From contig JAAWAB010000002.1 in the NCBI GenBank assembly GCA_022791915.1, positions 1-64,000 on the forward strand: a stretch of 64,000 nt of DNA, given 5' to 3'. Made by a program: the position numbers and the translations under genes. Positions 1 through 6,895 of this stretch are shown here, piece after piece; position 1 is the stretch's first letter; each line of letters starts with the position of its first letter. A model generated the notes under the pieces. That model saw only the letters and a program-made list of their open reading frames with translations. It was not told the DNA's origin and made no database searches. Source of the DNA: Clostridia bacterium (lineage in GTDB: Bacteria > Bacillota > Clostridia > Christensenellales > Pumilibacteraceae).

Positions 1-39
1 ATCGCGCCGCCGTTCTTCGATGACGACTACGACAATTAA
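1..39 (+). CDS. C-terminal fragment of an unidentified protein with an acidic tail
   Basis: Reading frame 1 is open from the first base to a TAA at 37-39 and ends in FFDDDYDN. An acidic, aromatic C-terminal tail of this kind is typical of several housekeeping proteins, but twelve residues cannot identify one. A strong hairpin begins 27 bases after the stop, which fits the end of a real plus-strand gene converging on dnaA. The gene body lies outside the window. The open frame could also be chance. Confidence 0.35.
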   Translation: MAPPFFDDDYDN

Positions 40-65
40 AAGCAACTAAACCAAGACAAGAGAAA

Positions 66-88
66 AGGCGTGGCTTTACGCCACGCCT
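66..88. terminator. Hairpin between convergent genes (3' end of dnaA)
   Basis: A perfect 9-bp inverted repeat (AGGCGTGGC, 5-base loop, GCCACGCCT) lies between the plus-strand fragment and the dnaA stop. T-rich tracts flank it on both sides (TTCTTTTCC on plus, CCTTTTCTC on minus), so it can serve both directions. The U tracts are interrupted, so efficiency is uncertain. Confidence 0.7.
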
Positions 89-171
89 AATTCTTTTCCG
101 CCTACGGCTTACCTAAAATTCCCTATGGGAACTACGGTAATGCAATCCGTGCGGTGTGTTTTGTTTTTGTA

Positions 172-1527
172 CTACTTTTTGAGTATCATATCTTTTATGT
201 CGGTTACGGCAACCTGTGTTTTGGGGTTCTGCCCCATTTTCTCGGCAACCTTATCTCGCGCGTGCATGATGGTGGTGTGGTCTCTGCCGCCGAACATGGC
301 GCCGATAGTCGTGAGCGGAAGTGCGAGCATATCGGTAATCAAATAAATACAGATTTGCCGCGGCTCGACGATTTCTTTCGTTTTTTTCTTTCCGACAAGT
401 TCTTCTTTTTTGACATTGAAATAGCGGCATACGCAATCCACAATGCGGTCGGCGCTCACGCTTTCTTCCGTTTTGTCGGTATAATCTTTGAGGGCTTCTT
501 TCACAAGGTCGATGTTGGGCGAAGAATTGTACAATCGACTCAAAAAGATTACTTTATTGAGCAGGCTTTCCATATCCCGCACGTTGTCCGAAATTTTCTC
601 CGCCATAAATTCGAGCACGCCGAACGGAATATTGTATTTCTCCGCCTGCGCTTTCTTTTGCAAAATCGCTATGCGCGTTTCGATGTCGGGCGGCTGCACG
701 TCTACAATCAGTCCCCACTCGAAACGGGTGCGCAGTCTTTCTTCGAGCGGCGAAATCTCTTTGGGCGGACGGTCGCTCGTTAAAATGATTTGTTTGTTGT
801 GCCCGTGCAAGTCGTTAAACGTATGGAACATTTCTTCCTGCGTGCGCGGCATTTTGGAAATGAGCTGAATATCGTCTATCATGAGCACGTCTACGTTGCG
901 GTATTTATCGCGGAAATGCGTGCTGTTCCCCTTGGTGGTGCGAATGGATTCTATAAATTCGTTTACGAATTTTTCGCTGGACGCATACAGCACTTTAAGA
1001 TGCGGGTGACTCATACGCACGCTGTTTCCGATTGCATGCATTATGTGCGTTTTCCCCAGTCCCGCTCCGCCGTAAATAAACAACGGATTATACCGCGAAC
1101 CCGGCTCGTCGGCAACGGCGCGCGCCGCCGCATACATAAACTGATTGGATTTTCCCACAACGAAGTTCTCGAAATTATACTTCGGATTGATTACGTTCGC
1201 TTCCACTCTTTTGGTGGTTTCTTCCGTTTCTTCCGCTTCCGCCACGCAGTTATCCCGCTCGGTTCGATACGTGTCGGCGTCGTTCGGACCTATAATGAGA
1301 ATCGCCGTCATAGACGGATTGACTTCCTGCATGGTGGCAGTAAGTTGGTCGGAAAATTTTTCGGTAACGAATTTTCTGCTGCCCTCGCTCGGCACCATCA
1401 GAACCAATCTGCCGTCTATAATGGAAACCGCTTCGAGCGTTTTAATCCATACGTCGAAGTTTACGGCGCTCACCTCGATTTCGAGATTGGTGAGCATTTT
1501 CTCCCAGAGTTCTTTTGCGTTGTTCAT
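172..1527 (-). CDS. dnaA: Chromosomal replication initiator protein DnaA
   Basis: DnaA is the AAA+ ATPase that binds DnaA boxes and opens the origin. All four domains are visible: N-terminal domain I (about 1-75), a short acidic linker (about 85-112), the AAA+ core with Walker A GGAGLGKTH (153-161), Walker B LMIDDIQ (215-221), sensor LTSDRPP (249-255) and the RLRTRF segment (264-269), and C-terminal domain IV with the signature GGRDHTTIMHA (413-423). The 451-residue length is normal. The ATG is preceded by GGAGAG about 14 bases upstream. The setting is unusual: a TetR gene sits 54 bases upstream, there is no dnaN, and recF is upstream rather than downstream. No DnaA-box cluster was seen around it, so oriC is probably elsewhere. 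Confidence 0.97.
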   Translation of the reverse strand: MNNAKELWEKMLTNLEIEVSAVNFDVWIKTLEAVSIIDGRLVLMVPSEGSRKFVTEKFSDQLTATMQEVNPSMTAILIIGPNDADTYRTERDNCVAEAEETEETTKRVEANVINPKYNFENFVVGKSNQFMYAAARAVADEPGSRYNPLFIYGGAGLGKTHIMHAIGNSVRMSHPHLKVLYASSEKFVNEFIESIRTTKGNSTHFRDKYRNVDVLMIDDIQLISKMPRTQEEMFHTFNDLHGHNKQIILTSDRPPKEISPLEERLRTRFEWGLIVDVQPPDIETRIAILQKKAQAEKYNIPFGVLEFMAEKISDNVRDMESLLNKVIFLSRLYNSSPNIDLVKEALKDYTDKTEESVSADRIVDCVCRYFNVKKEELVGKKKTKEIVEPRQICIYLITDMLALPLTTIGAMFGGRDHTTIMHARDKVAEKMGQNPKTQVAVTDIKDMILKK

Positions 1528-1581
1528 TGTATTCTCTTTTTCTCTCCGTTGGGTGTTTACTTACCGCACCTGTGCGCACGC

Positions 1582-2163
1582 CTACTTTCGTTTATCCACT
1601 TCAAAGAAATAAAATTTGATGAGTCGTTCTACGAACGCCTGCTTTTTTTCGCGGTCGGGACTCAAACGCAAAACGTCGAACAGCGAGCCGCAAAACGCTT
1701 TTCCCACCGAATAGGCAAACAGTTCTTTTTCTTCGGACTGCGTGTCGGGGTACAGTTTCCGCTTGATGATACGCCCCACGCGCTCGAACAATTCGCGCGA
1801 AAAATCTTCGTACCGCGTACCGTCGCACCCGTCCAACAGAATCAGCATGTCGTCGCCGAATGCGTCGAAAAAGTCGAGCAATCCGCCGCTCAACAACGGC
1901 ATAGTTTGCGAAAGCGTTACCGAATCGAGCAGTTCCACCTGTTCGAGTTCCGCCATAAGTTTGGGAAGCGCGTCGTAGGCGGGTTTTACAATTGCGTCCA
2001 GAACGCCCGTTTTCCCCTCGAAATAACGATACAGGTTTCCTATCGGAACGCCCGCATTTTCGGCGATTGTACCGATATTGCCGCCGCGAAATCCGCGAGC
2101 CAGATATTCTTTGCGCGCCGCATCTAAAATCTTTTCGCGCACCGCTTCTTTTTTATACTGCAC
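1582..2163 (-). CDS. TetR/AcrR-family transcriptional regulator
   Basis: This is a DNA-binding repressor of the TetR type. The N-terminal helix-turn-helix is clear (about residues 10-55, with AENAGVPIGNLYRYFEGKTG as the recognition region); the all-helical C-terminal ligand domain is family-typical but unassigned. I chose the GTG at 2163, giving 193 residues, because GGGGAGG lies 8 bases upstream and because the promoter at 2194-2222 would start transcription downstream of the longer frame's ATG at 2259. It lies between recF and dnaA on the same strand, so dnaA may be partly cotranscribed with it. The ligand and targets cannot be read from the sequence. Confidence 0.88.
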   Translation of the reverse strand: MQYKKEAVREKILDAARKEYLARGFRGGNIGTIAENAGVPIGNLYRYFEGKTGVLDAIVKPAYDALPKLMAELEQVELLDSVTLSQTMPLLSGGLLDFFDAFGDDMLILLDGCDGTRYEDFSRELFERVGRIIKRKLYPDTQSEEKELFAYSVGKAFCGSLFDVLRLSPDREKKQAFVERLIKFYFFEVDKRK

Positions 2164-2193
2164 TCTCGTTGCCTCCCCGTTTGGGTGTACCTT

Positions 2194-2222
2194 ACTATAC
2201 CACACAACCGCAAAGATGTCAA
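2194..2222 (-). promoter_or_regulatory. Sigma-A type promoter for the TetR gene
   Basis: On the minus strand there is a perfect TTGACA (2217-2222), a 17-base spacer and TATAGT (2194-2199). Initiation would fall near 2187, 24 bases before the GTG at 2163, which supports that start. This may also be the main promoter feeding dnaA, since no other consensus promoter was seen between here and 1527. Confidence 0.8.
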
Positions 2223-2291
2223 CCGAACACGAATCTTCGTTCGCTTTTCGTTGCCGCACGCTTGTACGAAAACCGCTCTTTTACCTGCGAG

Positions 2292-3389
2292 TTACGGATT
2301 CTTTTTTGTAACCGTACCCGCATGTACCGAGTAAAGCGCAAAATCGCCGAGAACCGACGCGATTTCGTCGGGCAGATGTGTACACGTAAGAATGGTTTGA
2401 TACTTACGACTCCGCTCGATGAGTTTACGCTGACGGTATGGGTCTAACTCGCTCAACACGTCATCAAGCAATAAAACGGGATACTCGCCGCCGAGCGAAT
2501 AATGCAATTCCATTTCGGACAATTTGAGCGCGAGCGCGGCGGTACGTTGTTGCCCCTGCGAACCGTAGGCGCGCACGTCCGTTTCTCCCACTTTTACCGC
2601 AATATCGTCTTTCTGCACGCCGCAGGAAGTATAGCACAGCGATTTGTCCCGCTCACGGTTTGCCGCAAGTTCGGCGGCAAAAACGGACGCGATTTCGTCG
2701 GTAGTTTCGCCCGTATACCCTTCGTACCCGATAGAAAGGCTCTCTTTTCCTTCGGTGAGATACGCATGCGCCTCTTGCGCGAACACGCCCAACTGTTTCA
2801 CATATGCTTGGCGCTGTCTGGCAATTTTGGCACCTTCTGCGGAAAGCTGCGTATCCCACACGTCCAGCACGTCGTCGGTTGCCCTTCCGCTTTTCAACAA
2901 TCGGTTCCGTTGGGCGAGAATTTTATTGTATCGCCCGAGTAGATAAAAATACGCCTTACTCATGCGGCAGAGCGCAATATCCATAAACCGCCTTCTGTCA
3001 CCCGGCGCGTCTTTAATGATGCGCATTTCGTCGGGCGAGAAATACACCGCCGCCACCACGCCCATCAGTTCGCCCATACGCGAAATGGGCATGCCGTTGA
3101 TTGCCACACGCTTATTCTCCGAGCGGTCGAGCAAAATCTCTACCGTATTATCGCCGCCTCTGTCACGCTGAATCAGTTTAACTTTGCCGCGGTCGCACCC
3201 TTTGCGAATCAATTCTTTATCGCGCGGCGTGCGCGGCGACCGCCCCACACTACACAGATACACCGCTTCGAGCAAATTGGTTTTCCCCTGCGCGTTGGCG
3301 CCGCACAGCACGTTCAGCCCGTCGCAAAAATCCACGCACATTTGTGCGTAGTTGCGATAATCGGTGAGAATTGCCTGCTTTACAACCAT
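2292..3389 (-). CDS. recF: DNA replication and repair protein RecF
   Basis: RecF is an SMC-like ATPase that acts with RecO and RecR to load RecA at gaps. Walker A GANAQGKTN is at 30-38, the ABC-type signature YGSQGQQRT at 275-283 and Walker B VLLLDDVLSELD at 305-316. The 365-residue length is normal. The ATG at 3389 fits the family N-terminus (KQAILTDYRNY). There is no ribosome-binding site and the -10 element ends only 6 bases before the ATG, so the mRNA is probably leaderless. It ends about 70 bases upstream of the TetR promoter. It is separated from dnaA by the TetR gene instead of following dnaN, the usual order in Bacillota. Confidence 0.96.
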   Translation of the reverse strand: MVVKQAILTDYRNYAQMCVDFCDGLNVLCGANAQGKTNLLEAVYLCSVGRSPRTPRDKELIRKGCDRGKVKLIQRDRGGDNTVEILLDRSENKRVAINGMPISRMGELMGVVAAVYFSPDEMRIIKDAPGDRRRFMDIALCRMSKAYFYLLGRYNKILAQRNRLLKSGRATDDVLDVWDTQLSAEGAKIARQRQAYVKQLGVFAQEAHAYLTEGKESLSIGYEGYTGETTDEIASVFAAELAANRERDKSLCYTSCGVQKDDIAVKVGETDVRAYGSQGQQRTAALALKLSEMELHYSLGGEYPVLLLDDVLSELDPYRQRKLIERSRKYQTILTCTHLPDEIASVLGDFALYSVHAGTVTKKNP

Positions 3390-3395
3390 ATTTTC

Positions 3396-3424
3396 AGTAT
3401 AGCATATTTTGCCGAGAAATGCAA
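3396..3424 (-). promoter_or_regulatory. recF promoter giving a probable leaderless mRNA
   Basis: Minus strand: TTGCAT (3419-3424), 17-base spacer, TATACT (3396-3401). The recF ATG begins 6 bases after the -10 hexamer, so a start site at the usual distance would coincide with the initiation codon. Tandem terminators lie immediately upstream, which isolates recF from the rubrerythrin operon. Confidence 0.75.
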
Positions 3425-3491
3425 CCGCAAAGCGCTCTTCTCTTTTGCGCTGTTCTCTCTCGTTTTACTCCGAATTCTTGCAATACATAAA

Positions 3492-3518
3492 AAACAAGCG
3501 TATGTTATAGGCTTGTTT
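3492..3518 (-). terminator. Second intrinsic terminator after the rubrerythrin gene
   Basis: AAACAAGC and GCTTGTTT form an 8-bp stem with an 11-base loop. On the minus strand the stem is followed by a run of six T residues. It lies downstream of the stronger hairpin at 3534-3567, making a tandem terminator pair. Confidence 0.7.
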
Positions 3519-3533
3519 CTTCGTATAGCGCAC

Positions 3534-3567
3534 AGAAAAGAGCAGACCGCTCGGTCTGCTCTTTTCT
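3534..3567 (-). terminator. Strong intrinsic terminator of the perR-rbr operon
   Basis: A perfect 15-bp stem with a 4-base loop (GCTC) lies 21 bases past the rubrerythrin stop. The arms end in A and T runs, the usual bidirectional intrinsic-terminator form. Only the minus-strand direction has a gene to terminate here. Confidence 0.9.
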
Positions 3568-3588
3568 TGTTCCGTTTCGCAGTGTTTC

Positions 3589-4119
3589 TTATTTGAAGTA
3601 TCTTTCCAAAAGACCTTTGAAAGCCGCACCGTGACGGGCTTCGTCTTTTGCCATTTCGTGTACGGTATCGTGAATGGCATCGTAGCCCAATTCTTTGGCG
3701 CGTTTGGCAAGGTCGAGTTTGCCTTTGCAAGCGCCGCTTTCCGCCGCCACACGTGCTTCGAGATTCGCTTTGGTAGACGGCGAAACCACTTCGCCCAAAA
3801 GTTCGCAGAATTTCGCGGCATGCTCCGCTTCTTCATAAGCGGCTTTTTCCCAATACATACCGATTTCGGGATATCCTTCGCGGAACGCCACTCTCGACAT
3901 GGCAAGATACATGCCCACTTCGGTGCACTCGCCGTTAAAGTTCTCTTTAAGTCCCTGCACTACCGCAGCGTCTTCCACTTTGCCGTCGCCCACATTGTGC
4001 ACGGTTGCCCAACTCGCGTCCGTACCCGTGTACGGTTTGAATTTTACCGCGCCGCACTGCGGACAAACGTCCACGCCCTCGTCTACAATGCAACCGCATA
4101 CTGCACATACTTTTTTCAT
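3589..4119 (-). CDS. Reverse rubrerythrin (peroxide/oxygen detoxification)
   Basis: This is a non-haem di-iron protein that reduces peroxide or oxygen in anaerobes. The rubredoxin-type iron site is at the N-terminus (CxxC at 5-8 and 19-22), followed by the four-helix erythrin domain with E64, the EEAEH motif (96-100), E127 and DEARH (159-163) as di-iron ligands. This domain order defines reverse rubrerythrins. The protein has 176 residues. The ATG at 4119 has GGAG upstream and starts directly at the CxxC domain; a longer frame upstream overlaps perR and has no family match. It follows perR by 13 bases, so the two form an operon that PerR probably derepresses under peroxide. Electron donor genes are not in the window. 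Confidence 0.93.
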   Translation of the reverse strand: MKKVCAVCGCIVDEGVDVCPQCGAVKFKPYTGTDASWATVHNVGDGKVEDAAVVQGLKENFNGECTEVGMYLAMSRVAFREGYPEIGMYWEKAAYEEAEHAAKFCELLGEVVSPSTKANLEARVAAESGACKGKLDLAKRAKELGYDAIHDTVHEMAKDEARHGAAFKGLLERYFK

Positions 4120-4132
4120 GATTTTTTCTCCT

Positions 4133-4546
4133 TTATTTTTTATTTTCGGAATAACACGTTTTATTCGGGAAGGCATTCGTTTTATGCGAACAACGGGCGC
4201 AAACCCCGTAAGCAATCGTTTTTACGCAATCCACGCGATAGCCCTTTTCTTCCAACGCCTGTGCCAAATCGCCGCAATCGTATACGTCGCAAATCCTGCC
4301 GCACGTTTTACACACAAAATGCGCGTGCGGCGAAGTATCGGCATCAAAGTGCAAACACTCGTCTTCCGTTTCCACCGTTACAATCGCTCCCGACTCGCTC
4401 AATTCTTTCAAATTGCGGTATACCGTGCCCAAACTTACATTGGGAATTGTTTCGCGCACTTTTTCGTATACCCATTCCGCATCGGGGTGCGTTTTTACGG
4501 AACGTAAGGCGTCTAAAATCGCTTCTCGTCGGCTACTGTACCGCAC
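4133..4546 (-). CDS. perR: PerR-type peroxide-sensing Fur-family repressor
   Basis: A Fur-family winged-helix repressor with the recognition helix around residues 37-49 ([10 protein letters not shown]). The structural zinc site C79/C82 and C116/C119 is complete. Residues matching the five PerR regulatory metal ligands of the Bacillus subtilis protein are present by alignment (H20, D68, H74, H76, D87); the Asp at the last position is the feature that separates PerR from Fur. I chose the GTG at 4546 (137 residues) because GGGAGG lies just upstream and the family N-terminus begins at about this point; an in-frame ATG at 4564 lacks a ribosome site. It is the first gene of the operon with rubrerythrin and probably regulates itself. 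Confidence 0.88.
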   Translation of the reverse strand: MRYSSRREAILDALRSVKTHPDAEWVYEKVRETIPNVSLGTVYRNLKELSESGAIVTVETEDECLHFDADTSPHAHFVCKTCGRICDVYDCGDLAQALEEKGYRVDCVKTIAYGVCARCSHKTNAFPNKTCYSENKK

Positions 4547-4567
4547 GTTGCCTCCCGTAATCATAAA

Positions 4568-4615
4568 TAGGAATGATTACTATTTAAGTATAGGCAAAAT
4601 TTTCCTGTTTGTCAA
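4568..4615 (-). promoter_or_regulatory. perR promoter with overlapping candidate PerR box
   Basis: Minus strand: perfect TTGACA (4610-4615), 17-base spacer, TATACT (4587-4592). Just downstream, over the expected start site, 4568-4582 reads TAGTAATCATTCCTA, matching most positions of the PerR-box consensus TTATAATNATTATAA including the central core. Flanking AAATAG/CTATTT arms (4565-4585) extend the symmetry. Binding there would block transcription, consistent with autorepression. Confidence 0.75.
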
Positions 4616-4747
4616 GCGATTTACAAAAATTCTTGCCCGATTTTCGGCAAAAATACTCTTTGAACATTCTTTCCTCTTTTATGCCGATTACCGTGTAACG
4701 CTTTTTAGCCCGCGCGCATAGCATAATAGTATACGGAGGATAAAATT

Positions 4748-4993
4748 ATGTGTAATAATCAATACGACAACTACAACCAATCCTGTCAACTTTGCGACGG
4801 CGCCTCGCAGATGCGCCGTTGTCCGTGCTGCTGTCCGTGCGAACGCAGAGAAAACAACTGCGATTGCAACCGCCACGACCATTGCCGCCCGCAGTGTCCG
4901 TGCGAGCATCATCACGATACCTGCGAATGCCGTCAGCGGCAATCGTGCTGCAATATCTGCTCTTGCCTGCGCCGCCTTTTCTGTTGCAGGTAA
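4748..4993 (+). CDS. Small cysteine-rich protein, 21 Cys in 81 residues
   Basis: GGAGG sits 9 bases before the ATG and a strong terminator follows 37 bases after the stop, so this is a real single-gene unit although the product is small. It has 21 cysteines, many in CxC or CCxC groups, and 5 histidines (two in HxH and three in a row at 54-56). No signal peptide or membrane segment is visible. The Cys/His spacing suggests metal binding (metallothionein-like) or disulphide cross-linking as in some spore-coat or surface peptides. I do not recognise a named family. It is unrelated to its neighbours and is one of very few plus-strand genes. Confidence 0.75.
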   Translation: MCNNQYDNYNQSCQLCDGASQMRRCPCCCPCERRENNCDCNRHDHCRPQCPCEHHHDTCECRQRQSCCNICSCLRRLFCCR

Positions 4994-5030
4994 TCCCCTA
5001 CAAAAGCAATTTTCTTTTTCCTTCATTGCG

Positions 5031-5060
5031 AAAAACCGACGCGTTTGTGCGTCGGTTTTT
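5031..5060. terminator. Bidirectional terminator between convergent genes
   Basis: AAAAACCGACGC and GCGTCGGTTTTT form a perfect 12-bp stem with a 6-base loop, ending in A and T runs on both strands. It lies between the Cys-rich gene (plus) and the DUF4832-like lipoprotein (minus) and can serve both. Confidence 0.9.
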
Positions 5061-5072
5061 CTTTTGCGTATT

Positions 5073-6659
5073 TTACCGTGTTACAGTGATTTTTCCGATT
5101 AGATTACTCTTAAACGAAGAATGCCAGTTTTCCGAAACACCCGCAAACCGAACGGCATATGCCGAGCCGCTCGCTTCTCCGCTCAACCGCAGATACACAC
5201 GGTATTCTCCCGCCGCAAGTTTGGATATATCCACGTTTGTATAGTTTACGTTTTGCTCTCCCGTATACATATTCGCTTTTTTCGTAGCCGCAATTTTACC
5301 GCTCGCGTTTACGAACAACAAAGCGGCATGTTTGCTTTTGAGCAGATTTCCGAATCCCACATTATCAACCTGCAAAGAAATATCCATTTTATCGTATGCC
5401 GTCGTGTATGCAAGCGTTGATTTACGCAATACAAACCGATATCCCATATGATTTTGAATATACGCGAAAGCCGACTGTCCGTAATAAAGGGCATCGTTGC
5501 CGCTCGCCGCCGTGTATTTTGTTTTCTTCCATTTATCGATTACACTGTCGTTCCACTGAATATTGAGATAACTCAAATGAATGGCAAACATTTCGGGCAG
5601 GCACACGTCGATATCGTGCAAAGTCGAATCGGGAACAACCACTTCTCCGCCGTACGGAAGGTGCGCGGTCTGTTTTGCCACAAATGCCACTTCTTTCTCC
5701 CGATTGTAGGCATATGTGCCGAGGTCGGTGTCCGACCCCAGATATCCGTCGTTATACATACCCAAACGATACGCTTTCGACGTAGGCGCAATCGTATATG
5801 TATCGATATCTTGCGTCGTAATCCCCAAATAGTCGTATATCATTTGCGGGGTGCGCACAAGCACGGGCAACACATTCGTGTTCGATAAATACGCGTCGGT
5901 CAGCTTTTTGATTGTTTCGGGATTGGCGGCAACGCTCGTGTGCATTTCGCCCCACGGTCCTACCATTCCCACTTCCACTGCCGTAAGTACCGTTTCGTAT
6001 TTGTTGAGTACGGCGGATATCTGTTCGATATGACGGCACATTGTTTTTTCGGACGCTTCTTTATCTTTATTGCCCTCAAACTTCGTATCGTATGCCATGC
6101 GGAAAATCGCGTTCTTTTCTTTTTCGGCAAGCGTTTTGAATATATTCTCCAACCCCGAAAGTGCCGCCGCGGTAAATTCTTTATCGGCAGTTCCGTTTAC
6201 CGCTTTGGAAAACGCGCCGATATCCACGCGCAAATGATACAACTGCGGAGCGCCTATCACCCAACTCGAATAGGTTGCACCCGATTCGGTCATTGTTACG
6301 GGTATGGGCGTATAAAATCCTTGGTCGGGATTGGCGATTTCGTCCGTCGTTTCCGCATAATTCAACGTTTGCACATGCAACTCCTTTACGGGTTCTTCGG
6401 GTTTCGGCTCTTCGGGCGGGTCGGGAGTCGGGTCTATGGGTTTTTCCGGTTCCTCGGGGTCGGTGGGTTCCTCGGGGTCGGTGGGCTCTTCGGGAGTAGG
6501 AATTTCGGGCTGTTCCACTGTTCCGCCCGACGTTCCGTTATCCCCTCCCGCCCGTTCGCACCCAAACGAACAAACGGACGCAAGTAGCAAAACAACCGCC
6601 AAAAGTACGGCAATACAGTATTTTCCCTTGTGAATTTTACTAAACAAAACATTTTTCAT
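5073..6659 (-). CDS. Secreted lipoprotein with DUF4874/DUF4832-like glycosidase-type domains
   Basis: The N-terminus has a basic stretch, a hydrophobic segment and the lipobox SFGC, so the protein should be lipid-anchored outside the cell. A Pro/Glu-rich linker of repeated PEEPTD units follows (about 50-90). The remainder begins with the NPDQGFYTP segment typical of the DUF4874/DUF4832 pair, a TIM-barrel-like domain followed by a beta-sandwich found in polysaccharide-related secreted proteins; biochemical activity is not established. The -10 element abuts the first ATG (6665), so I start at the second ATG (6659), 6 bases downstream of the -10 and probably leaderless. It stands alone, outside the main glycan operon. 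Confidence 0.78.
   Translation of the reverse strand: MKNVLFSKIHKGKYCIAVLLAVVLLLASVCSFGCERAGGDNGTSGGTVEQPEIPTPEEPTDPEEPTDPEEPEKPIDPTPDPPEEPKPEEPVKELHVQTLNYAETTDEIANPDQGFYTPIPVTMTESGATYSSWVIGAPQLYHLRVDIGAFSKAVNGTADKEFTAAALSGLENIFKTLAEKEKNAIFRMAYDTKFEGNKDKEASEKTMCRHIEQISAVLNKYETVLTAVEVGMVGPWGEMHTSVAANPETIKKLTDAYLSNTNVLPVLVRTPQMIYDYLGITTQDIDTYTIAPTSKAYRLGMYNDGYLGSDTDLGTYAYNREKEVAFVAKQTAHLPYGGEVVVPDSTLHDIDVCLPEMFAIHLSYLNIQWNDSVIDKWKKTKYTAASGNDALYYGQSAFAYIQNHMGYRFVLRKSTLAYTTAYDKMDISLQVDNVGFGNLLKSKHAALLFVNASGKIAATKKANMYTGEQNVNYTNVDISKLAAGEYRVYLRLSGEASGSAYAVRFAGVSENWHSSFKSNLIGKITVTR
6448..6494. repeat. 18-bp coding tandem repeat in a Pro/Glu linker
   Basis: The unit GGTTCCTCGGGGTCGGTG occurs twice exactly (6448-6465, 6466-6483) with a diverged third partial copy. 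It encodes the PEEPTD linker of the lipoprotein. Eighteen-base steps keep the frame, so slippage would only change linker length. Confidence 0.85.
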
Positions 6660-6665
6660 AAACAT

Positions 6666-6694
6666 ATTATACTATATTAATGCACAAAAGGCAA
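6666..6694 (-). promoter_or_regulatory. Promoter of the DUF4832-like lipoprotein gene, probably leaderless
   Basis: Minus strand: TTGCCT (6689-6694), 17-base spacer, TATAAT (6666-6671). The -10 hexamer touches the first ATG and lies 6 bases from the second ATG, the same geometry as recF. No ribosome-binding site exists for either ATG. Confidence 0.72.
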
Positions 6695-6742
6695 CCGTTT
6701 TTTATTCGTTCTCTCGGCTTATTTACAAGATTTATTATTTTT

Positions 6743-6774
6743 TTGACACAAAATCAAGAAATCTGTGGTATACT
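6743..6774 (+). promoter_or_regulatory. Promoter of the polytopic membrane protein gene
   Basis: Plus strand: TTGACA (6743-6748) and TATACT (6769-6774) separated by 20 bases, with a TG at 6766-6767 making an extended -10 element. The long spacer is suboptimal and the extended -10 may compensate. A leader of about 115 bases precedes the GTG at 6896; I saw no clear riboswitch fold in it. Confidence 0.6.
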
Positions 6775-6895
6775 GATGATATTGCAATGCGGGAGAATCC
6801 ACGTGTGAGAGATATAGGACACAACAAAAACCCCTTTGTACCCAACACCGCAAAAACACAAGGATTTCGCGTTTTCTATGTAAAGGAGCGGTCGG

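Noticed and set aside
4705-4730. Sigma-K-like promoter before the Cys-rich gene
   Set aside because: The -10 CATAGCATA matches but the -35 is only an AC dinucleotide, too little to call. Mentioned only as a lead.
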